From contig NZ_FNEQ01000005.1 of assembly GCF_900100205.1 (NCBI RefSeq), forward strand, positions 310,001 to 374,000: DNA of 64,000 nucleotides. The letters run 5' to 3'. The position numbers and the translations under genes are program-made. The notes beneath the pieces were generated by a model. That model did not search any database, was not told the origin of the DNA, and saw nothing but the letters and a program-made list of their open reading frames with translations. This DNA is from Duganella sp. OV510. GTDB lineage: Bacteria; Pseudomonadota; Gammaproteobacteria; Burkholderiales; Burkholderiaceae_D. Of this stretch, positions 18,301-25,787 are shown one piece after another; the stretch's first letter is position 1; each line of letters starts with the position of its first letter.

Positions 18301-18518
18301 TGCATGCCCAGCGCCAGAATGTCGGCATTGCGCTGCAACGATTCATTCAGGGCGACGCGCGCCGACTGCTGCTCGTGCACGCCGATCAGCAGATAGCTGC
18401 CGATGATGGCCGGGATCACCAGGCCGCCAAAGACCACCAATAACAAGGCCCCATAGATGGACAGACCGTACAACGCACTGAGGCGGGTGCGCAGTTTCTG
18501 GTAAATCGTGCTAGTCAT
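15399..18518 (-). CDS. Membrane sensor with HAMP, three PAS, GGDEF and EAL domains
   Basis: 1039 residues. A transmembrane helix at about 17-45 and a second at about 158-178 enclose a roughly 110-residue periplasmic sensor, followed by HAMP (about 180-235), three PAS domains (about 240-610), GGDEF (motif GGDEF near residue 693) and EAL (motif EAL near residue 823, with DDFGTGYSS and EGVETEEQ downstream). Both catalytic signatures are intact, so it may make and degrade c-di-GMP depending on the signal. It lies 18 bases from the end of the upstream-oriented oxidoreductase gene start region, on the same strand. Confidence 0.95.
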   Translation of the reverse strand: MTSTIYQKLRTRLSALYGLSIYGALLLVVFGGLVIPAIIGSYLLIGVHEQQSARVALNESLQRNADILALGMQESLWNMNAESAHSLVESVMRDRSVLQVQVVGQADTQFMHVRSPRVASGNVYRAEREILVRGERIGRIMVEMDDARSQQELREKQLSYVFVLAAQLMVSLLLIVLFLNSRLIKPLRKLMRFSDRLSHGDFETRLDVKGTDELGRLAQQLEQMRVAIKRLFEDIGQREERFRTIVTQVPGAVFRFRPDGPIDFVSDAIEDISGYSATQFMRSTTHSWTNLIAPEDRKKQRRVVTQAIRDGQSYEVEYRIQDAGGGERWVQENGQPQPPDGERNAPWVDGIISDISQRKHNEMRIEALLAEQSAILDNVMFGVMFVRNRSIVSVNRRCEELFGYEPGEMSGASTAIMFLDTFDFESSGARQYPSLSGGEYFNEERLYRRKDGSVFWCLVSGYALDHSRANEGSIWVFADITARKEAEEKLRLSATVIEHIADGVVVLDASGTIVAVNPAFTQITGYTEAEALGKDRTLTRSGRHEPSFYEAMWQEQLDQGFWRGELWSLRKNGELYLEFLTVSAVRDPRGKATHYVGVFSDITKVKESQEKLDHLAHHDPLTALPNRLLFNDRLQHALQRSSREGEQLALLFIDLDRFKNVNDTLGHHIGDELLKQVAKALQDRLREGDTLARLGGDEFIVLLENIENQYGASQVAEKLVQMFEQPFMVAGHELFVTCSVGISLFPDDATDLNMLIRNADVAMYQAKARGRNGFSFYAPFMMGEGVERLRLETYLRRSIEKEEIFLNYQPQVEIDTGRLVGVEALVRWNHPELGLIPPIRFIPLAEDTGFINQLGKWVLHEACRQMVRWQEAGLHVPKIAVNLSAKQFERGSIVNMVADILRDTGLEPQRLQLEVTESVIMNTGDAMVFINDLHSIGVALAIDDFGTGYSSLAYLKQLPVQTLKIDRSFIKDISTDVNDEAIAIAIIQLGKSMNLSVIAEGVETEEQAAFLLRHGCNLAQGYFYSRPLLADDIFSRWQK

Positions 18519-18675
18519 GCACCGGCACAGCGTAGTGTTTATATTGCATTATCGGTCTGAGGTTGTTACTTGATAGGAATTATGCCCGTAAACATCTGCG
18601 AAAAGTTACGCATCGAGCAAAAATCCCGCAGGCACGCTATGATCGCGGCTCTTTTCCCACACATAGGAATTCGCC

Positions 18676-19185
18676 ATGACCACTTTCTCGATGTACACCG
18701 CCTCTATTCCTGTGTTCAAGCAGATCCTGAACAGCCTGCACGCCATCCTGGACAAGGCCGAAGCGCATGCCGCCGACAAGAAAATCGATCCGGCCGCGCT
18801 GCTGAATTTCCGCCTGTTCCCTGACATGCTGCCGTTCACCCGCCAGATCCAGATCGCCTGCGATTTCGCCAAGGGTGCGGCCGCGCGCCTGGGTGGCCAG
18901 GAAGTGCCGTCGTATGAAGACAAGGAAGTGACGTTTGCCGACCTGAAAGCGCGCATCGTCAAGACGCTGGCCTACATCGACAGCGTGCCGCAGGCGTCGA
19001 TCGAAGGCAGCGAAGGCCGCGCCATCACCACCGGCAGCGGCGAGAAGACCAAGCACTTCGTCGGCCAGACCTATCTGTTCCACTACGCGCTGCCGCACTT
19101 CTACTTCCACGCCACCACCGCCTACGACATCCTGCGCCACAACGGCCTGGAAATCGGCAAGAAAGACTTTATCGGTTCGTACTGA
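18676..19185 (+). CDS. DUF1993 family protein (DinB-like helical bundle)
   Basis: 169 residues, close in sequence pattern to DUF1993: YTASIPVFKQILNSLHAILDKAEAH at the start, LFPDMLPFTRQIQIACDFAKGAAARL in the middle and FHYALPHFYFHATTAYDILRHNG near the end. The family is a soluble four-helix bundle related to DinB/YfiT proteins; function unknown. An AGGAATTCGCC ribosome binding region lies just before the ATG. Stand-alone gene, divergent from the GGDEF-EAL gene. Confidence 0.85.
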   Translation: MTTFSMYTASIPVFKQILNSLHAILDKAEAHAADKKIDPAALLNFRLFPDMLPFTRQIQIACDFAKGAAARLGGQEVPSYEDKEVTFADLKARIVKTLAYIDSVPQASIEGSEGRAITTGSGEKTKHFVGQTYLFHYALPHFYFHATTAYDILRHNGLEIGKKDFIGSY

Positions 19186-19189
19186 TCGT

Positions 19190-19378
19190 TCAGGTATTCC
19201 GGCGCGGGTAGCCCTGCGCCAGGATGCGCTGCCACACCAGTTCCTTGGCCTCCGGCGTCATCGACACCCAGTGCGCCACCTCGACCACCGTGCGGCCGCA
19301 GCCGCGGCAGACTTCATCAAAGGTGGTCGAGCATACCGCCACGCACGGGGTATCCGGGCGGACCGGCAAATCGCTCAT
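19190..19378 (-). CDS. DUF1289 family small cysteine-rich protein
   Basis: 62 residues. The four cysteines in PCVAVCSTTFDEVCRGCGRT define the DUF1289 family, presumably a metal or iron-sulfur site. I use the ATG at 19378 because it overlaps the stop of the DUF1415 gene in an ATGA, the usual coupling in this strand; a longer reading starts inside that gene. Function unknown. Confidence 0.85.
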   Translation of the reverse strand: MSDLPVRPDTPCVAVCSTTFDEVCRGCGRTVVEVAHWVSMTPEAKELVWQRILAQGYPRRNT

Positions 19379-19932
19379 GGCTTCTCCATCAACTTGTCCC
19401 AACCGTCGCGGCCAAGTTTCTCCAGCGTCTCGATATTCTTGTCAAAAATATCCGCAGCCTCAGGGAAAGCCTCGACCGCGCGGTCGATGCTGTCCTCGCG
19501 CAGCAGGTGCAGGGTGGGATACGGCGAGCGGTTGGTGTAGTTGCTGATATCGTTGGCGTCGGTGTCGGCGAACTGGTATTGCGGGTGGAAGCTGGCCACC
19601 TGCAGGAAACCGTCCAGGCCCAGGTCTTCCAGCGCGGCGTCGGCCACATCGAGGAATTCGTTGTAATCGAAGAAATCGGTGAGCACCTGCGGATGGATCA
19701 GCAGCGTGGTGTCCAGCTTTTCCGGATCGGCATCGGCCAGGTGTTGCAGCTCTTCCATCAGCTTTTCCAGCAACTCTTCCGGCGTTTCAGCCTCGCTGAC
19801 CACGTAGCGCACCTGTTTCTTCACATGCACCGACTTGGCGAATGGGCACAGGTTCAGGCCGATGACGGCTTTTTCCAGCCAATGCACGGTGTCGGCGATG
19901 ACCACATCGCGGTCGATGGCGGGGGTACTCAT
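19375..19932 (-). CDS. DUF1415 family protein
   Basis: 185 residues. Family-typical segments: VHWLEKAVIGLNLCPFAKSV near the start, the acidic middle, and SPYPTLHLLREDSIDRAVEAFPEA before the C-terminus. Cytoplasmic, function unknown. Translationally coupled (ATGA) to the DUF1289 gene, an arrangement also seen in related betaproteobacteria as far as I recall. Confidence 0.88.
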   Translation of the reverse strand: MSTPAIDRDVVIADTVHWLEKAVIGLNLCPFAKSVHVKKQVRYVVSEAETPEELLEKLMEELQHLADADPEKLDTTLLIHPQVLTDFFDYNEFLDVADAALEDLGLDGFLQVASFHPQYQFADTDANDISNYTNRSPYPTLHLLREDSIDRAVEAFPEAADIFDKNIETLEKLGRDGWDKLMEKP

Positions 19933-20077
19933 ATTGCGCTTCCTTAATCACTGCTACAAAAGCAGAATTGTACGCACTCTTGGCCGCGCCGCCTACTTCC
20001 ACCCATCTGCGCCGATCTCGCACTTATTTCACTGGAATTATTGCTTATAAGAATTTGTCATAAGGCCGACATATTTC

Positions 20078-20106
20078 TTGACTCACCCGGATGACCTTCG
20101 TACACT
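20078..20106 (+). promoter_or_regulatory. Sigma-70 promoter for mltD
   Basis: TTGACT (20078-20083), 17-base spacer, TACACT (20101-20106). Close to the sigma-70 consensus in both boxes with ideal spacing, about 50 bases before the chosen mltD start. Confidence 0.7.
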
Positions 20107-20160
20107 CCACGTTTATTCATAGTCCACGCGATGTTTCTTTTCGCCAACTCACGGAAAACT

Positions 20161-21540
20161 ATGCAAACACGCATTCTGAATACCGCAGTCCTGGCCGCCC
20201 TGGCAGCGCTACTCGCGCCGGCACTGGTCCAGGCCTACGATCACGACATGGATCACGCGCTGACCTCCACCGCGCTGTCCCCGCTGCCGAAAAATCCCAT
20301 TCCCGACTTTTCCTCCCTGAAAATCGCCAAGCCGGCCAAACTGGCCGAGGAAGATGCGTTTCGCGAGAAAGACGTCTGGGGCCGCATCCGCAGCGGCTAT
20401 GCCATTCCGGATGTGAATAACGACCTGGTCGCCAAGCACGCCAACTGGTACGCCACCCGCCCGGACTACATCGCCCGCACCACCGCGCGCGCCTCGCTGT
20501 ACCTGTTCCACGTTGTCTCCGAACTGGAAAAGCGCGGCATGCCGACCGAACTGGCGCTGCTGCCGTTCATCGAATCCGCTTTCAACCCGAACGCACTGTC
20601 AAGCGCCAATGCCGCCGGCATGTGGCAGTTTGTGCCGGGCACCGGCCGCGACTTCAATCTGAAGCAGGACGCCTTCAAGGATGAGCGCCGTGGCATCCTG
20701 GCCTCGACCGATGCCGCCCTGACCTATCTGCAACGCCTGTACGATATGTTTGGTGACTGGCAACTGGCGCTGGCCGCCTACAACTGGGGCGAAGGCTCGG
20801 TGCAGAAAGCCATCAAGCGCAACCAGGCTGCCGGCAAGCCAACCGACTTCGAAAGCCTGGCCGACCTGATGCCGGCCGAAACCCGCAACTACGTGCCCAA
20901 GCTGCAAGCGGTGAAGAACATCGTCGCCAATCCGCAGCAGTTCGGCCTGAGCCTGCCGCTGATCGACAACACGCCGTACTTCACCGCAGTCGACAAGACC
21001 AGCGATATCGACCTGACGGTCGCCGCCCACCTGGCCGAGCTGTCGGTGGACGAGTTCAAGGCGCTGAACCCGCAGTTCAAGCGCCCGGTCATCGTTGGCG
21101 GCGAGGACACCAAGATCCTGCTGCCGAAGGAAAACGCCGAGAAATTCCACCTCAACCTGGCGCAATGGTCGAAGGAACTGTCGACCTGGAGCACGCACAA
21201 GATCACCAGCGCACGCGAATCGATCCGTTCGCTGGCCTCGCGTTTCCACACCTCGCCCGAGGTGATCCGCCAGGCCAACAACATCCCGCAAAACTCGGTG
21301 CTGAAAGCCGGCTCCACCATCCTGGTGCCGAAGATTTCCGCCTCGGCCGACACCAATATCGGCGCGGACATCGCCGACAAGGCCACGCTAGACTTCGAAA
21401 CCGAACGCGCCACCACCGGCAAGTCGGGCTACAAGCTGGCTAAAGCCACCAAATCGAACAAGTCGGCCCCGGTGTCGCTGGTCAAGGCGCGTGTTCCGCG
21501 CGACGCCGCCAAGAACAAGAAACACCGCAAAGCCAACTAA
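20161..21540 (+). CDS. mltD: Membrane-bound lytic murein transglycosylase D
   Basis: 459 residues from the ATG at 20161, which directly begins a clear signal peptide (MQTRILNTAVLAALAALLA) and has a CGGAAAA upstream; the ATG at 20131 lacks one. No lipobox cysteine is visible, so it may be periplasmic rather than lipid-anchored. The SLT domain has the catalytic glutamate in PFIESAFNPNA, plus AAGMWQFVPGTGR and LALAAYNWGEGSV. One LysM peptidoglycan-binding repeat lies near residue 330-395, fewer than in E. coli MltD. The C-terminal 40 residues are Lys-rich. It cleaves peptidoglycan glycan strands. Confidence 0.93.
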   Translation: MQTRILNTAVLAALAALLAPALVQAYDHDMDHALTSTALSPLPKNPIPDFSSLKIAKPAKLAEEDAFREKDVWGRIRSGYAIPDVNNDLVAKHANWYATRPDYIARTTARASLYLFHVVSELEKRGMPTELALLPFIESAFNPNALSSANAAGMWQFVPGTGRDFNLKQDAFKDERRGILASTDAALTYLQRLYDMFGDWQLALAAYNWGEGSVQKAIKRNQAAGKPTDFESLADLMPAETRNYVPKLQAVKNIVANPQQFGLSLPLIDNTPYFTAVDKTSDIDLTVAAHLAELSVDEFKALNPQFKRPVIVGGEDTKILLPKENAEKFHLNLAQWSKELSTWSTHKITSARESIRSLASRFHTSPEVIRQANNIPQNSVLKAGSTILVPKISASADTNIGADIADKATLDFETERATTGKSGYKLAKATKSNKSAPVSLVKARVPRDAAKNKKHRKAN

Positions 21541-21550
21541 AACCCGGTCC

Positions 21551-21570
21551 AGGCCCGCTGCGGCGGGCCT
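21551..21570 (+). terminator. Hairpin after mltD
   Basis: Perfect 8-bp stem AGGCCCGC/GCGGGCCT with a 4-base loop, 10 bases after the mltD stop. No T run follows, so it is a likely transcript end or stabiliser rather than a classical intrinsic terminator. Confidence 0.5.
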
Positions 21571-21588
21571 GTCGCCGCGATTCAGAGG

Positions 21589-21617
21589 TTGCGGATGCGG
21601 CTTACACGTCCTACAAT
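21589..21617 (+). promoter_or_regulatory. Sigma-70 promoter for fabI
   Basis: TTGCGG (21589-21594), 17-base spacer, TACAAT (21612-21617), leaving a leader of about 105 bases before fabI. Confidence 0.55.
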
Positions 21618-21729
21618 CTTGGTCTTGCGTGTCGGGCAAGTCTCGGACACTAAAAAAACATAACCACCACTGACGTCGCCAGCCAGCTCGATGGGCTAGC
21701 CTGGGCACGCAGTTGCAATCGGAGTCCCT

Positions 21730-22521
21730 ATGGCGTTCTTGCAAGGCAAAAAAATCCTCATCACTGGTTTGCTGTCGAACCGTTCCATCGCCTACGGCAT
21801 CGCCCAGGCCTGCAAACGCGAAGGCGCGGAGCTGGCGTTCACCTATGTCGGTGAGCGCTTCAAAGACCGCATCACTGAATTCGCTGCCGAATTCGGCAGC
21901 AAGCTGGTCTTCGACTGCGACGTCGGCAGCGACGAACAGATTGAAGCGCTGTTCACCGATCTGGCCAAGAGCTGGGATCGCCTGGACGGCCTGGTGCACG
22001 CGATCGGCTTTGCGCCGCGCGAAGCCATCGCCGGCGACTTCCTGGACGGCCTGACCCGCGAAAACTTCCGCGTCGCCCACGACATCTCGGCCTACAGCTT
22101 CCCGGCGCTGACCAAGGCTGCGCTGCCGCTGCTGAAAGAAGGTTCGTCGGTGCTGACCCTGTCCTACCTGGGCGCCATCCGCGCTATTCCTTACTACAAC
22201 ACCATGGGCCTGGCGAAAGCCTCGCTGGAAGCGTCGGTGCGCTACCTGGCGGAAAACCTGGGCAAGCAAGGCATCCGTTCGAACGGCATCTCGGCCGGCC
22301 CGATCAAGACGCTGGCCGCCTCGGGCATCAAGGACTTCGGCAAGCTGCTGGGCTTTGCCGCCTCGCACGCGCCGCTGCGCCGCAACGTCACCATCGAAGA
22401 AGTCGGCAACACCGCCGCCTTCCTGCTGTCGGACCTGGCGTCGGGTATCACCGGTGAAATCACCTACGTCGACGGCGGCTTCTCGCACGTCATGGGCCTG
22501 AACGCGGAAGACTACCAATAA
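21730..22521 (+). CDS. fabI: Enoyl-ACP reductase FabI (NADH)
   Basis: 263 residues. Short-chain dehydrogenase fold with the FabI nucleotide-binding start [15 protein letters not shown] and the catalytic [11 protein letters not shown] (Tyr and Lys six residues apart). The C-terminal [19 protein letters not shown] is family-typical. It reduces enoyl-ACP in the last step of each fatty-acid elongation cycle. Single gene with its own promoter and intrinsic terminator. Confidence 0.97.
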   Translation: MAFLQGKKILITGLLSNRSIAYGIAQACKREGAELAFTYVGERFKDRITEFAAEFGSKLVFDCDVGSDEQIEALFTDLAKSWDRLDGLVHAIGFAPREAIAGDFLDGLTRENFRVAHDISAYSFPALTKAALPLLKEGSSVLTLSYLGAIRAIPYYNTMGLAKASLEASVRYLAENLGKQGIRSNGISAGPIKTLAASGIKDFGKLLGFAASHAPLRRNVTIEEVGNTAAFLLSDLASGITGEITYVDGGFSHVMGLNAEDYQ

Positions 22522-22542
22522 GTCTTGCCGTCCTCAGCGACC

Positions 22543-22567
22543 AAACGCCCTGCGGGGCGTTTTTTTT
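22543..22567 (+). terminator. Intrinsic terminator of fabI
   Basis: Stem AAACGCCC/GGGCGTTT-type around a TGCG loop, continuing into a run of eight or so T, 21 bases after the fabI stop. Confidence 0.92.
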
Positions 22568-22617
22568 CGCCCATGTGTCAATGACATTTCCCATTGGAAA
22601 TAATGTAAACTTGCGGC

Positions 22618-23271
22618 ATGAGAATACTGACGACCGTGGCGCTGTGCGCCCTGCTGAGCGCCAACGCCGCCGCCCAGGAACAGCCCGAAGCCGGCAAACC
22701 GTTCACCATCAACGGCGAACAAGTAACGCTGCCGGTGCCCAAGTTCTGGAAACTGGCATGGATGGAAGGCACGCCGGATGGCGCCAATGTGCTTGAGTAC
22801 ATTCCCCCGGACGAAGACATCAAGAGTTGGCGCGGCGGCTATCTGCAAATCTCGCGCTCCGCCTATCCCGCTCCCGAACTGCTGGCCCAACTGGAGCAGG
22901 CCAAGGCCAACATCACCGATGTCGCGCTGGCCCAGAACACCCGCGATGCCGCCAAAGGATGTGGCGGCAAATACCAGGCCATGCCGCAACACGCCCTCAC
23001 CTTCAACAATGTCCGCTTTGCCGTGGGCGGCGGTTTTTGCGACCTCTACGGCCCAGCCGCGCCGCTGGGAGAAGGTGCATTTGTGGCATTTATCCAAGGC
23101 AAGGACTACCTGTTCCGCATCCACTATGGCTGGCGCCCCGCGACGCCCGAGGAACAAAAAAGCCACCTGCCATGGCGCATCACGCCGGCCGCCAGCCTGC
23201 GCTACCTGGAATCGATCAAGGCGGCCACGCTGTGCGGCGGCAAGGATCAGGCCGCCTGCCCTGCGCGCTGA
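22618..23271 (+). CDS. Exported protein of unknown function
   Basis: 217 residues. A signal peptide (MRILTTVALCALLSANAAAQ) is followed by a soluble domain with four cysteines (GCGGKY, GGFCDLYG, TLCGG, AACPA), which may form disulfides in the periplasm. I do not recognise the family. It sits alone between the fabI terminator and the cyclic-nucleotide-binding gene. Confidence 0.75.
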   Translation: MRILTTVALCALLSANAAAQEQPEAGKPFTINGEQVTLPVPKFWKLAWMEGTPDGANVLEYIPPDEDIKSWRGGYLQISRSAYPAPELLAQLEQAKANITDVALAQNTRDAAKGCGGKYQAMPQHALTFNNVRFAVGGGFCDLYGPAAPLGEGAFVAFIQGKDYLFRIHYGWRPATPEEQKSHLPWRITPAASLRYLESIKAATLCGGKDQAACPAR

Positions 23272-23365
23272 ACAAGCCTGATGGAAAACGTTTTTTCATT
23301 TCGCCAAAATTGAAAAGTAGTTATACTTTCTATAGTTAATTACAATATTCAAGCTAGGGTAGCAA

Positions 23366-23944
23366 GTGAACAGAACCTCCAAGGCGGAACAACTGATCGC
23401 GCCGGATCAGACGCGCATGCGCAAAGTGCTCTTCATCCTCAGCGAGCTGGAGGATGAAGATGTTGAATGGATCGCCAATGCTGGCGACCGCCTGCGCTAT
23501 CCGGTCGGCGCCGAGATCATTGGCTATGACTCACAGCCTGATTGCGTCTATTTTGTCCTGGACGGCAGCTTCTCCGTGCTCAACCAAAACGGCGAACTGA
23601 TCGTCGAGCTGCACACTGGCGAAATCGTCGGCGAAATGTCGCTGGTCGACCCGGCCCGCACCACCGCCGCCGTACGTGCCAACGAAGGCGCGTCGGTACT
23701 GCGCCTGTCGCACCACCGCCTGCGCGACAAGCTGGCCGCCGACGCCCCGTTTGCCGCCCGCTTCTACCGCGCGCTGTCGGTTTTCCTGGCGGCGCGCATG
23801 CGCGAAACCACGCGCCGCCTCGGCTACGGCCAGCCCAACCAGCCAGTCGAGACGCAGCTCGACCAGATCAGCGAGGAGCTGCTGGGCAAAGCCCATCTGG
23901 CCAGTCTGCGCTTTGATCGCCTGCTGCGCCGCATGGCCAGTTAA
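23366..23944 (+). CDS. Cyclic-nucleotide-binding domain protein
   Basis: 192 residues, GTG start at 23366 after an AGGGTAGC ribosome binding region. The cNMP-binding beta-roll has GEIVGEMSLVDPARTTAAVRA, matching the phosphate-binding cassette pattern of CRP-type domains (Gly-Glu ... Arg-Thr-Ala). No C-terminal helix-turn-helix is present, so it is not a CRP-like regulator but a stand-alone sensor domain, with a helical C-terminus. Upstream 100 bases are AT-rich and probably hold its promoter. Confidence 0.85.
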   Translation: MNRTSKAEQLIAPDQTRMRKVLFILSELEDEDVEWIANAGDRLRYPVGAEIIGYDSQPDCVYFVLDGSFSVLNQNGELIVELHTGEIVGEMSLVDPARTTAAVRANEGASVLRLSHHRLRDKLAADAPFAARFYRALSVFLAARMRETTRRLGYGQPNQPVETQLDQISEELLGKAHLASLRFDRLLRRMAS

Positions 23945-24255
23945 AGGTCGTGACAAAGGAAACAAACTAAGGCATAATAGCTGCCTTGCGCTAGAGTCCA
24001 TGTATCGAAGCATAGCAAATCGATACCGACTATTCAGCCAGTGATATTTTTTAGCAGCTTCGCAAGCCTCACAGCGGCATCATTCGGATGCCCTTATAAA
24101 GCCCTCCCGCCTCAGGTGTTGTTCCTTGACACCGTCCCGGCGCAAAGCTTTTGTGCCGAAATTTCTTTCGATTTTGATTGAGTCATTTCGTTTTGGTAGG
24201 CGTTGCTATTTCGCGTTCCGCGTGTGCGGGCCGCTGGTTTTTACGAAAGAAAAGC
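23945..24255 (+). promoter_or_regulatory. rhlE promoter and long 5' leader
   Basis: A sigma-70 type promoter GTGACA (23950-23955), 17-base spacer, CATAAT (23973-23978) starts about 270 bases before the rhlE ATG. No convincing ORF fills the leader. It contains a hairpin CGGCGCAAA/TTTTGTGCCG near 24138-24160 and T-rich stretches. Long leaders are known for cold-induced helicase mRNAs, so post-transcriptional control is plausible. Confidence 0.55.
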
Positions 24256-25671
24256 ATGACATTTGAAGCACTTGGTCTCAACACGTCCATCATCAAAGCC
24301 CTGACCGACGCCGGCTACACCGCGCCGACCCCAGTTCAGCAGCAGGCAATCCCTGCAGCGATCGCAGGCAAGGACTTGTTGGTTTCCTCCCAGACCGGTT
24401 CCGGCAAAACTGCAGCCTTCATGCTGCCGTCGCTGCACCGTCTGTTCGCTATCGAGCCGGCCCCTGCCGGTAAAACCCCGAATCAAGAAATGCAAGCCGC
24501 CCGTGCCCGTAACGAGCGCCCGCGTTTCAAAGCTGCACAGCCAAAAATGCTGGTGTTGACCCCAACCCGCGAACTGGCCCTGCAAGTCACCACCAATACC
24601 GACAAATACAGCGTCAACCTGCGCCGCATCAAGGCCGTGTCGATCCTGGGCGGTATGCCTTACCCTAAGCAGATGCAACTGCTGGCCAAGAATCCTGAGA
24701 TCCTGGTAGCCACCCCTGGCCGCCTGATCGACCACATGGAATCGGGCAAGATCGACTTCTCGCAACTGGAAATCCTGGTACTGGACGAAGCCGACCGCAT
24801 GCTGGACATGGGCTTCATCGACGACATCGAAAAAATCGTTGCCGCCACCCCGGACAACCGCCAGACCATGCTGTTCTCGGCCACGCTGGACGGCGTAGTC
24901 GGCAACATGGCGCGCCGCATCACCAAGGATCCGCAGGTCATCCAGATCATGTCGGCCGCCAACAAGCATGAAAACATCACCCAGCGCGTGCACTTCGTCG
25001 ACGACCTGTCGCACAAGAACCGCCTGCTGGACCACCTGCTGCGTGACGAGTCGCTGGACCAGGCCGTCGTGTTCACCGCCACCAAGCGTGACGCCGACAC
25101 CATCGCCGACCGCCTGAACATCGCCGGTTTCTCGGCTGCCGCACTGCACGGCGACATGCACCAGGGCGCGCGTAACCGCACGCTGGACAGCCTGCGTCGC
25201 GGCTCGGTGAAGATCCTGATCGCCACCGACGTTGCCGCTCGCGGTATCGACGTGCCGACCATCACCCACGTGTTCAACTACGATCTGCCGAAGTTCCCGG
25301 AAGACTATGTACACCGCATCGGCCGTACTGGCCGCGCCGGCCGCAACGGTCACGCGATCTCGCTGGTGAACCACGCTGAAGGCATGAACGTCAAGCGCAT
25401 CGAGCGTTTCACCAAGCAGCTGATTCCGGTGAACGTGGTCGAAGGCTACGAGCCGAAGAAAACCGGTTCGGCGCCACGCTCGTCGGCCCGTCCAGGCGGC
25501 TGGAAACCAGGTGACAACCGTGGCGGCGCCAAGCCAGGCCAGCGTTCGTTCAGCAAGCCAGGCAGCAGCAGCGGCGCACCACGCCGTGAAGGCAGCAGCA
25601 CCGGCGGCGGCTACAAAGGCAGCAACCCACGCAGCGCCGACGGCCAGCGTCGTAGCTACGGCGACCGTTAA
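24256..25671 (+). CDS. rhlE: ATP-dependent RNA helicase RhlE
   Basis: 471 residues from the ATG at 24256. Q motif (GYTAPTPVQQQAIP), Walker A SQTGSGKT, PTRELALQ, DEAD box VLDEADRMLDMGF, SAT (LFSATL), and the second RecA domain with ATDVAARGID and HRIGRTGRAGR. The C-terminal 70 residues are basic and Gly/Ser/Pro-rich, an unstructured RNA-binding tail. It remodels structured RNA, often in ribosome assembly or cold growth. Some upstream codons in frame (from 24178) are part of the leader and not used, judging by family alignment. Confidence 0.93.
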   Translation: MTFEALGLNTSIIKALTDAGYTAPTPVQQQAIPAAIAGKDLLVSSQTGSGKTAAFMLPSLHRLFAIEPAPAGKTPNQEMQAARARNERPRFKAAQPKMLVLTPTRELALQVTTNTDKYSVNLRRIKAVSILGGMPYPKQMQLLAKNPEILVATPGRLIDHMESGKIDFSQLEILVLDEADRMLDMGFIDDIEKIVAATPDNRQTMLFSATLDGVVGNMARRITKDPQVIQIMSAANKHENITQRVHFVDDLSHKNRLLDHLLRDESLDQAVVFTATKRDADTIADRLNIAGFSAAALHGDMHQGARNRTLDSLRRGSVKILIATDVAARGIDVPTITHVFNYDLPKFPEDYVHRIGRTGRAGRNGHAISLVNHAEGMNVKRIERFTKQLIPVNVVEGYEPKKTGSAPRSSARPGGWKPGDNRGGAKPGQRSFSKPGSSSGAPRREGSSTGGGYKGSNPRSADGQRRSYGDR

Positions 25672-25692
25672 TCCGGTTCCGGTCTGAATGAC

Positions 25693-25724
25693 AACGGCCA
25701 CCAGAGCGATCTGGTGGCCGTTTT
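25693..25724 (+). terminator. Intrinsic terminator of rhlE
   Basis: Perfect 13-bp stem AACGGCCACCAGA / TCTGGTGGCCGTT with a GCGA tetraloop, followed by TT, 22 bases after the rhlE stop. Confidence 0.92.
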
Positions 25725-25787
25725 ACATTCTCTTGTCACATTGACCGGCTAACATCAACAGCTTCTCTGCCCTGAAGATCCCTGCCG

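Noticed and set aside
15375..18443. 1022-codon open frame on the plus strand opposite the PAS-GGDEF-EAL gene
   Set aside because: The opposite strand encodes an intact multi-domain protein with all motifs; the plus-strand reading has no recognisable domain.
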